DNA of 38,196 nt. It comes from SZAS-103 sp964640525 (lineage in GTDB: Bacteria; Pseudomonadota; Gammaproteobacteria; Xanthomonadales; Xanthomonadaceae). The position numbers and the translations under genes are program-made. Where the stretch lies: assembly GCA_964640525.1 (NCBI GenBank), contig CAZXGS010000027.1, positions 1 to 38,196 of the forward strand. The letters are read 5' to 3'. Under the pieces are notes generated by a model. The model was not told the origin of the DNA. It worked only from the letters and a program-made list of their open reading frames with translations, and did not search any database. Below are positions 33,322 through 38,196 of this stretch, in pieces. Position 1 is the first letter of the stretch. Each line of letters starts with the position of its first letter.

Positions 33322-34959
33322 TCAGCCGCGCTCGGGCGCCATGAACGGATAGCGGTAATCGTGCGGCGGCGCGAAGGTTTCCTTGATCGTGCGCGGGCTG
33401 ATCCAGCGCAGCAGGTTGAGGATCGAGCCGGCCTTGTCGTTGGTGCCGGAGGCGCGGCCGCCACCGAACGGCTGCTGGCCGACCACCGCGCCGGTGGGCT
33501 TGTCGTTGATGTAGAAGTTGCCGGCGGCGTTGCGCAGCGCGTCCAGGCCTTGTTCGATGGCGTAGCGCTCCTGCGCGAAGATCGCGCCGGTGAGCGCGTA
33601 CGAACTGGTGCGATCGACCACGTCGAGGGTTTCCAGCCACTTGTTCTCGTCGTAGACGTGGACGGTCAGCACCGGCCCGAACAGCTCGTCGCACATGGTG
33701 CGGTAAGAAGGGTTGGTGGTCTGGATGATGGTCGGGCGGACGAAATAGCCTTCGGTGTCGTCGCAGCCGCCGCCGACGAGGATGCTGGCATCGCTGGCAG
33801 TGCGCGCCTGCTCGATGGCGTCGGCCTGGGTGCGGAAACTGTTGCCGTCGATCACCGCGCCCATGAAGTTGGAAAAGTCGGCGACATCGCCCATGCGGAT
33901 GCCTTCGACCTCGGCGACGAGGCGATCGCGCACCTGCGGCCACAGATTGCTCGGGATGTAGGCGCGGCTGGCGGCCGAGCACTTCTGGCCCTGATACTCG
34001 AAGGCGCCGCGCACGATCGCGGTGACCAGCGCGGCTGGATCGGCGCTGCGATGGGCGACGATGAAATCCTTGCCGCCGGTCTCGCCGACCAGGCGCGGAT
34101 AGCTGGTGTACTTGTCGATGTTGTCGCCGACCTTGCGCCACATCTGGTGGAACACGCGGGTCGATCCGGTGAAATGGATACCGGCCAGATGCCGGCTTTC
34201 CAGCACCGGATCGCCGATCGCGCCGCCGCTGCCGGTGACCAGGTTGATCACGCCATCGGGCAGCCCGGCCTCGCGCAGCAACTGCATGATGAAGTGGGCG
34301 CTGTACACCGCCGTGCTGGCCGGCTTCCACACCACGGTGTTGCCGCACAGCGCCACGCAGGTCGGCAGGTTGCCGGCAATGGCGGTGAAGTTGAACGGCG
34401 AGACCGCGAACACGAAACCTTCCAGCGGTCGGTGCTCGACCCGGTTCCACATCCCGGACATCGACCGCGGCTGCTCGCGCAGGAGTTGCTCGTAGAAGGC
34501 GACGTTGAAGCGCAGGAAGTCGATCAGCTCGCAGGCGCTGTCGATCTCGGCCTGGTGACAGGTCTTGCTCTGACCCATCATGGTGGCGGCATTGAGGGTG
34601 TCGCGCCACGGCCCGGCGAGCAGGTCGGCGGCCTTCAGGAACACCGCCGCGCGCGCCTCCCACGGCAGGTTGGCCCAGTCGCGCTGTGCCGCCACCGCCG
34701 CGTCGATCGCCTGGCCCACCTCGTTGGCGCCGCCCTGATGGAACTGCGCGATGACGTGACCGTGGCGATGCGGCATGACCGCCTTGCCGAGGTTGCCGGT
34801 GCGCACCTCCTTGCCGCCGATGAACAGCGGGATGTCCGCGACCTCGCCGGACATCTGCGCCAGCTTGGCCTGCAGGTTGGCGCGCTCCTTCGAGCGCGGC
34901 GCATAGCTGCGTACCGGTTCATTGACGGGCATGGGGGCGCGGGAAATGGCGAGGGACAT
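33322..34959 (-). CDS. pruA: L-glutamate gamma-semialdehyde dehydrogenase (1-pyrroline-5-carboxylate dehydrogenase)
   Basis: This NAD-dependent aldehyde dehydrogenase oxidises glutamate semialdehyde to glutamate, the last step of proline breakdown. The ATG at 34959 follows CGGAG and gives 545 residues, the normal length for the free-standing enzyme rather than the PutA fusion. Visible: the family opening PVNEPVRSYAPRSKER, NAD-binding FTGSTRVFHQMW, the general-base region RLVGETGGKDF, the catalytic Cys in GQKCSAASRAYIP, and the C-terminal FGGGRASGTNDKAG. No putA or proline-transporter gene lies beside it. Confidence 0.95.
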   Translation of the reverse strand: MSLAISRAPMPVNEPVRSYAPRSKERANLQAKLAQMSGEVADIPLFIGGKEVRTGNLGKAVMPHRHGHVIAQFHQGGANEVGQAIDAAVAAQRDWANLPWEARAAVFLKAADLLAGPWRDTLNAATMMGQSKTCHQAEIDSACELIDFLRFNVAFYEQLLREQPRSMSGMWNRVEHRPLEGFVFAVSPFNFTAIAGNLPTCVALCGNTVVWKPASTAVYSAHFIMQLLREAGLPDGVINLVTGSGGAIGDPVLESRHLAGIHFTGSTRVFHQMWRKVGDNIDKYTSYPRLVGETGGKDFIVAHRSADPAALVTAIVRGAFEYQGQKCSAASRAYIPSNLWPQVRDRLVAEVEGIRMGDVADFSNFMGAVIDGNSFRTQADAIEQARTASDASILVGGGCDDTEGYFVRPTIIQTTNPSYRTMCDELFGPVLTVHVYDENKWLETLDVVDRTSSYALTGAIFAQERYAIEQGLDALRNAAGNFYINDKPTGAVVGQQPFGGGRASGTNDKAGSILNLLRWISPRTIKETFAPPHDYRYPFMAPERG

Positions 34960-34984
34960 GGCGGGCTCCGGGGAAGAATCGGCC

Positions 34985-34990
34985 ATTGTA
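34985..34990 (-). promoter_or_regulatory. Possible -10 element for pruA
   Basis: On the minus strand TACAAT sits 26-31 bases before the pruA ATG within TTTACAATGG, an AT-rich patch in GC-rich DNA. The -35 region at the expected distance is not convincing. Just upstream there is a short GATGGCC triplication (35003-35022). Confidence 0.35.
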
Positions 34991-35146
34991 AACCGCACCG
35001 CCGATGGCCGATGGCCGATGGCGCACGCGGATTGACGTGCATCAGTTGGCAGGGGAAAATGCGCGGCTCTTGCAGCTTGGCGCGCACCGGCGGCACCGCC
35101 GGTTCCCTTGCGCCAGGCCAACCCGGAATCCCGGGTCGTCTTGCAT

Positions 35147-35223
35147 GGCTATGTAGCTCAGCCGGTTAGAGCGTGGCACTCATAATGCCGAGGTCGGTGG
35201 TTCGAGTCCACCCATAGCCACCA
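35147..35223 (+). tRNA. tRNA-Met (CAT), elongator
   Basis: This is a 77-base gene with encoded CCA. The acceptor stem GGCTATG/CATAGCC is perfect. The D-arm is TAGCTCAGCCGGTTAGAGC. The anticodon stem TGGCA/TGCCG encloses the loop CTCATAA with anticodon CAT. The T-arm GGTGG TTCGAGT CCACC is complete. The overall sequence resembles elongator tRNA-Met; a lysidine-modified tRNA-Ile2 also has CAT and cannot be excluded by eye. The 3' end is the probable integration site of the adjacent integrase element. Confidence 0.95.
35200..35223 (+). other. Probable attachment site (attL) in the tRNA-Met 3' end
   Basis: P4-type integrases commonly recombine at the T-loop/3' end of a tRNA gene and leave the gene intact. 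An integrase begins 177 bases downstream in the same direction, so the T-arm and acceptor end form the expected att core. The partner copy is not seen elsewhere in the window and should lie beyond its right end. The exact core limits are unknown. Confidence 0.5.
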
Positions 35224-35257
35224 CACGCACCTTTGCCAACATCCCGCAAGACCCCTG

Positions 35258-35282
35258 AAACCGCGCTACGACGCGGTTTTTT
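35258..35282 (+). terminator. Rho-independent terminator after tRNA-Met
   Basis: The stem AAACCGCG/CGCGGTTT with a 6-base loop is followed by a T-run ending at 35282 (six consecutive T from the stem end). It lies 35 bases after the tRNA and would separate the tRNA transcript from the integrase gene. Confidence 0.85.
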
Positions 35283-35399
35283 CTTGTCCGCACGTCACGC
35301 AACGCCCCGCGAATACCCTTGGCATCCCCCAAGTTTGGCGATATGGTTGGCAACAGGTACCGCTATCCGGCACCGCCTACCGCCAACAGGGATACCGCC

Positions 35400-36674
35400 A
35401 TGCCCAAACGCCTGATCCCGCTTTCCCCGTCCGCCGTGGCGAACGCGAAGCCCACGACGAAGCCCCACGTCCTGCGGGATGGTGGCGGCCTGCTGCTGCT
35501 GATCGACCCGAGCGGTAGCAAGCTGTGGCGACTGGACTACCGGCGGCCCGGCACCGGCAAGCGCAACATGCTTTCGCTGGGAGCGTATCCCGCCGTCACG
35601 CTCGCCAAAGCCCGCGACAAGCGCGAGGAAGCCCGCAAGCTGCTGGCCGATGGCATCGACCCGGGTGCCGCAAGGAAGGCCGAGGTACAGGCCGCCGTGG
35701 CCGCTGCGACCAACACCTTCGAGGCCATCGCGCGCGAGTGGCTGCTGGTACGCAAGCCAGGCTGGACGGGAGGGCAGTACGACAAGGAATTGCTGCGACT
35801 GACCAAGCATGCATTCCCGTACATCGGCACTCGCGCTATCGCCGATCTGGACGTGGACGATATCCGACCCGTCATCGAGCGCGTCTTCAACGTCGGCCAC
35901 ATGGAACAGGCGCATCGCCTGCGGTTCCAATTGAGCCGCGTATTCCGGTTCGCCATCGCCACCAAGCGGGCGAAATACGATCACGCTGCGGCCCTGAGCG
36001 AAGCATTGCCGAGCCGCCGCGACATGGTGAAGCAGCGCATGCCCACGCTCACCGATCCGTCGCGCGTGGCCGACCTGCTGCGGGCAATGGATGGATTCAC
36101 CGGCTCGCCGATTGTTCGGGCAGCGCTGCGGCTGGCACCGCTTTGGTTCTGCCGGCCCGGTGAGATTCGCATGGCCGAATGGTCGCACTTCGATCTGGAT
36201 GGCGACGAACCGGCCTATCGGGTTCCGCCGATCATCCGCAAGTTGAAGCTGCGGGAAAAGCATGACCCCACCACGCCGCCGCACGTCATCTCGTTGTCGG
36301 AGCAGGCGCTGGCGATCCTGCGCGACCTGCAACCGTTGACCGGACGCGGGCGTTACCTGTTCCCCGGCGCGCGCGATCCGAAGCGATCCATGTCCGATGG
36401 TGCCGTGAATGCCGCGCTGGCACGCATGGGCTTCAAGGGTGAGTTGGTCGGGCATGGCTTCCGGCACATGGCATCGACCATGCTGCGCGAAATGGGTTGG
36501 CCGCGTGACGTGGTGGAAGCCCAGTTGTCGCACAAGGTGGGCGGCACCGAGGGCGTTTACAACATGGCCAAGCACCTGCCCGAGCGACGCAAGATGATGC
36601 AGGCATGGGCGGACTATCTGGACGTGCTGCGGACTGGTAGCAACGTGGTGCCGATCAAGTGCAAGGCGGACTGA
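35400..36674 (+). CDS. int: Tyrosine-type integrase, P4/DUF4102 class
   Basis: This 424-residue site-specific recombinase has the DUF4102 N-terminal arm-binding domain (VLRDGGGLLLLIDPSGSKLW, then MLSLGAYPAVTLAKARDKR) typical of integrases of tRNA-targeted islands. A core-binding domain (TFEAIAREWLLVRKPGW) follows. The C-terminal catalytic domain has the first Arg in FCRPGEIRMAEW, the HxxR box in GHGFRHMASTML, LSHKVGG, and the likely nucleophile Tyr in GVYNMAKHLPERRKMM. The ATG at 35400 gives MPKRLIPLSPSAV; the upstream in-frame extension is not family-like. It appears intact. Confidence 0.95.
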   Translation: MPKRLIPLSPSAVANAKPTTKPHVLRDGGGLLLLIDPSGSKLWRLDYRRPGTGKRNMLSLGAYPAVTLAKARDKREEARKLLADGIDPGAARKAEVQAAVAAATNTFEAIAREWLLVRKPGWTGGQYDKELLRLTKHAFPYIGTRAIADLDVDDIRPVIERVFNVGHMEQAHRLRFQLSRVFRFAIATKRAKYDHAAALSEALPSRRDMVKQRMPTLTDPSRVADLLRAMDGFTGSPIVRAALRLAPLWFCRPGEIRMAEWSHFDLDGDEPAYRVPPIIRKLKLREKHDPTTPPHVISLSEQALAILRDLQPLTGRGRYLFPGARDPKRSMSDGAVNAALARMGFKGELVGHGFRHMASTMLREMGWPRDVVEAQLSHKVGGTEGVYNMAKHLPERRKMMQAWADYLDVLRTGSNVVPIKCKAD

Positions 36675-36689
36675 ACCGGAGACTTCCCG

Positions 36690-36726
36690 CAACATCCCGT
36701 TGCATCCCGTAACGCACCGCTATACA
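36690..36726 (+). promoter_or_regulatory. Candidate higBA promoter with CATCCCGT direct repeats
   Basis: TTGCAT (36700-36705) and TATACA (36721-36726) form a -35/-10-like pair with a short 15-base spacer. The -10 ends only 8 bases before the higB ATG, so the mRNA would have almost no leader. The -35 lies within two CATCCCGT copies (36693-36700 and 36703-36710), a position suited to autorepression by HigA or to integrase arm binding. Confidence 0.4.
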
Positions 36727-36734
36727 GTGTGCCC

Positions 36735-37013
36735 ATGATCCGCAGCTTCCGGCACAAGGGCATCGAGCGCCTGTTCCGAACCGGCAGCACGGCAGGCATA
36801 CAGGCCACGCATGCCAAGCGGTTACGCCTGCAATTGGCGAGACTGAACGCGGCCAGCGCCGCCAACGACATGAACGCGCCGGGCTGGAAGTTGCACCCAT
36901 TGCACGGATCGCTTGCTGGGCACTGGTCGGTATGGGTGAGCGGCAATTGGCGACTCACCTTCACCTTCCACGATGGCGATGCCGAACTGGTGGACTATCG
37001 GGATTATCACTAG
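36735..37013 (+). CDS. higB: HigB/RelE-type mRNA interferase toxin
   Basis: This 92-residue type II toxin of the HigB (RelE/ParE fold) family is expected to cleave mRNA on the ribosome. It starts MIRSFRHKGIERLFRTG and has the family LRLQLARLNAA helix and GWKLHPLHGSLAGHWSVWVS strand pair. It ends with NWRLTFTFHDGDAELVDYRD. The toxin precedes the antitoxin, the order typical of higBA. The antitoxin gene begins 10 bases after the stop. Confidence 0.92.
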   Translation: MIRSFRHKGIERLFRTGSTAGIQATHAKRLRLQLARLNAASAANDMNAPGWKLHPLHGSLAGHWSVWVSGNWRLTFTFHDGDAELVDYRDYH

Positions 37014-37023
37014 GGCCGACACC

Positions 37024-37314
37024 ATGACCACGATGCACAACCCACCGCACCCCGGCGAAGTCCTGCGCGAATGGCTGGAAGGCATCACCGTGACCGATGC
37101 CGCCGAGCGGCTGGGCGTGACCCGCGTGGCGCTGTCGCGTGTCCTCAACGGCGCGGCTGGAATCAGCCCGGAAATGGACTTGCGACTGTCCAAGGCGCTG
37201 GGCACCACGCCGGGAAGCTGGCACGCCATGCAAGGCGATTACGACATGTGGCAGGCACAGCGGCACTTCCGGGCGAAGGTGCGCCCGATTGTCACCGCGC
37301 ACGCCACCGCCTGA
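37024..37314 (+). CDS. higA: HigA-type XRE-family antitoxin
   Basis: This 96-residue helix-turn-helix antitoxin begins TTMHNPPHPGEVLREWL, the canonical HigA opening. The HTH is TVTDAAERLGVTRVALSRVL, followed by GISPEMDLRLSKALGTTPGS. It should neutralise HigB and repress the operon promoter. The ATG at 37024 is used; the ATG at 37033 is possible. It is part of the island next to the integrase. Confidence 0.93.
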   Translation: MTTMHNPPHPGEVLREWLEGITVTDAAERLGVTRVALSRVLNGAAGISPEMDLRLSKALGTTPGSWHAMQGDYDMWQAQRHFRAKVRPIVTAHATA

Positions 37315-37404
37315 CCGAACCGCCGCGCCTAGCCCGACGGGGCGAAAACGCCGCCACCCTGCGGCGCTGGCGCGGCTCTACTACAGGGCTGCGAGGGTGC
37401 GCGT

Positions 37405-38106
37405 ATGACCGTCATCGTGTCGATTCAAGGCCGCGAAGCCATCCCGGTTCGCGCCATCCCGTTCGTCACCGGCTGGATGTTGTGGCCGGACACTGTAGCG
37501 GCATGTCTGGCGCAAACGGCAACCATTCAGTGGCTGCGGGTCTTGCAGGCCCACAAGACCCATGCCGACGGGACGCATTCCCCCATCCTTGCGAGGGAAT
37601 GGGATCAAGTGATCGTCGCGTTGAAGGCGCTAGAGGAATCCTTGCGCGACCAGAACATTGGTTTTGCGAGCGGCTACGCCGCTTGGCGGGAACAGTCGCC
37701 GATGCGCCTTCCTGCGGGTTGCTTTGTCTGGCGTGATGAGTTCGAGTTGGCCTTTGGCAAGGGATATGCCGCAATTGCCCGCTGGGACGACTCCGAGCGG
37801 GCGGACGACGGAACCCTGAACTTCACGCCGCTGGTTCCGGACGCCTTGCGGGACAAGCTGACGGATGGCTTCCAGTCATCAAGCGCAGATAGGCCGGAAC
37901 CGGACAAGCCGCTTCGCGGCGACGCACGCGAGAACCTGTTGCGCATCATCCGGGCGCTACTCGAATTGACCGATGCCAAGGATCGCGGCGCAACGAAGCA
38001 GGTTGAGGCCAAGCTGATTGCGCTAGGTTTTTGCACGACACGCAAAGAGCCCATCCCCGGCGCCGGCGTGATCGGCAGGACAATCAAGGAAGCGCGGGCG
38101 CTGTGA
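37405..38106 (+). CDS. Uncharacterised island protein
   Basis: This 233-residue protein is of unknown function. The N-terminal half (MTVIVSIQGREAIPVRAIPF, WMLWPDTVAACLAQ, WREQSPMRLPAGCFVWRDEF) resembles hypothetical proteins found next to integrases in proteobacterial islands and phages. The C-terminal helical part (ENLLRIIRALLELTDAKDRG, then PIPGAGVIGRTIKEAR) looks like a small helix-turn-helix-like or adaptor domain that ends such proteins. There is no signal peptide or membrane segment. It starts 90 bases after higA and may be cargo or island maintenance. A conserved reading frame with normal codon use makes it a real gene. Confidence 0.7.
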   Translation: MTVIVSIQGREAIPVRAIPFVTGWMLWPDTVAACLAQTATIQWLRVLQAHKTHADGTHSPILAREWDQVIVALKALEESLRDQNIGFASGYAAWREQSPMRLPAGCFVWRDEFELAFGKGYAAIARWDDSERADDGTLNFTPLVPDALRDKLTDGFQSSSADRPEPDKPLRGDARENLLRIIRALLELTDAKDRGATKQVEAKLIALGFCTTRKEPIPGAGVIGRTIKEARAL

Positions 38107-38196
38107 CCAAACAATCCGCCGGTTTCGCAAGTTGTGAATTGAGGCTCTTCGTGAAAGCGTGTGGGTGATTTGAGGCGTCCAAACCGACGCAAACCC

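Noticed and set aside
35147..35223. tRNA-Ile2 (lysidine-modified CAT)
   Set aside because: The body sequence resembles elongator tRNA-Met more closely; not excluded, but second choice.

Overview
The window is a GC-rich (roughly 70%) stretch of a gammaproteobacterial chromosome, most likely a member of the Lysobacterales/Xanthomonadaceae (Lysobacter, Luteimonas or Thermomonas type). This assignment is an inference. It rests on the gene order rpoE-rseA-mucD, lepA-lepB-DUF4845-rnc-era-recO, on an rlmD-CYTH-nagZ-hpt-mtnP cluster, and on high-GC codon use with many GTG starts. No database search was possible.

Region by region. 1-2872: the 3' part of an ECF sigma factor gene (rpoE), its membrane anti-sigma factor, and a DegP/MucD periplasmic protease, together an envelope-stress module. 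3054-9425: a small VOC protein, then the translation, secretion and RNA cluster lepA, lepB, DUF4845, rnc, era, recO. 9482-13991: a minus-strand receiver-HPt protein divergent from a YdbH-like envelope protein and a YdbL/DUF1318 lipoprotein that carries a near-perfect 123-bp in-frame tandem duplication; then a cupin-like/hemerythrin fusion protein.

14107-20454 (minus strand): the most interesting part of the window. A tightly coupled three-gene operon encodes (i) a SIR2-like plus TIR protein, (ii) a STAND NTPase with a transmembrane anchor and a long TPR-like C-terminal half, and (iii) a SLOG-like nucleotide-sensor domain fused to two transmembrane hairpins. It looks like a Thoeris-related but differently wired NAD/nucleotide-signalling immune system. 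Repeat elements lie on both sides (13995-14093 and about 20645-20781), and it sits between otherwise housekeeping genes.

20845-25705: rlmD, a CYTH-domain protein, nagZ, a hypoxanthine phosphoribosyltransferase, a methylthioinosine/methylthioadenosine phosphorylase and a 2OG-Fe(II)-oxygenase-like protein, with start/stop overlaps or gaps of a few bases, hence one transcription unit. 25706-26067 has no gene but holds a strong intrinsic terminator and a possible small RNA. 26068-28931: a sensor kinase and an OmpR-type response regulator. 28900-34959 (minus strand): a YbdK-type carboxylate-amine ligase, a PhzF-family protein, a secreted beta-propeller protein and PruA.

35147-38196: an elongator tRNA-Met gene followed at once by a P4-type tyrosine integrase, a HigB/HigA toxin-antitoxin pair and an uncharacterised gene. 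This is the left end of a genomic island integrated at the tRNA 3' end; its other end lies beyond the window.
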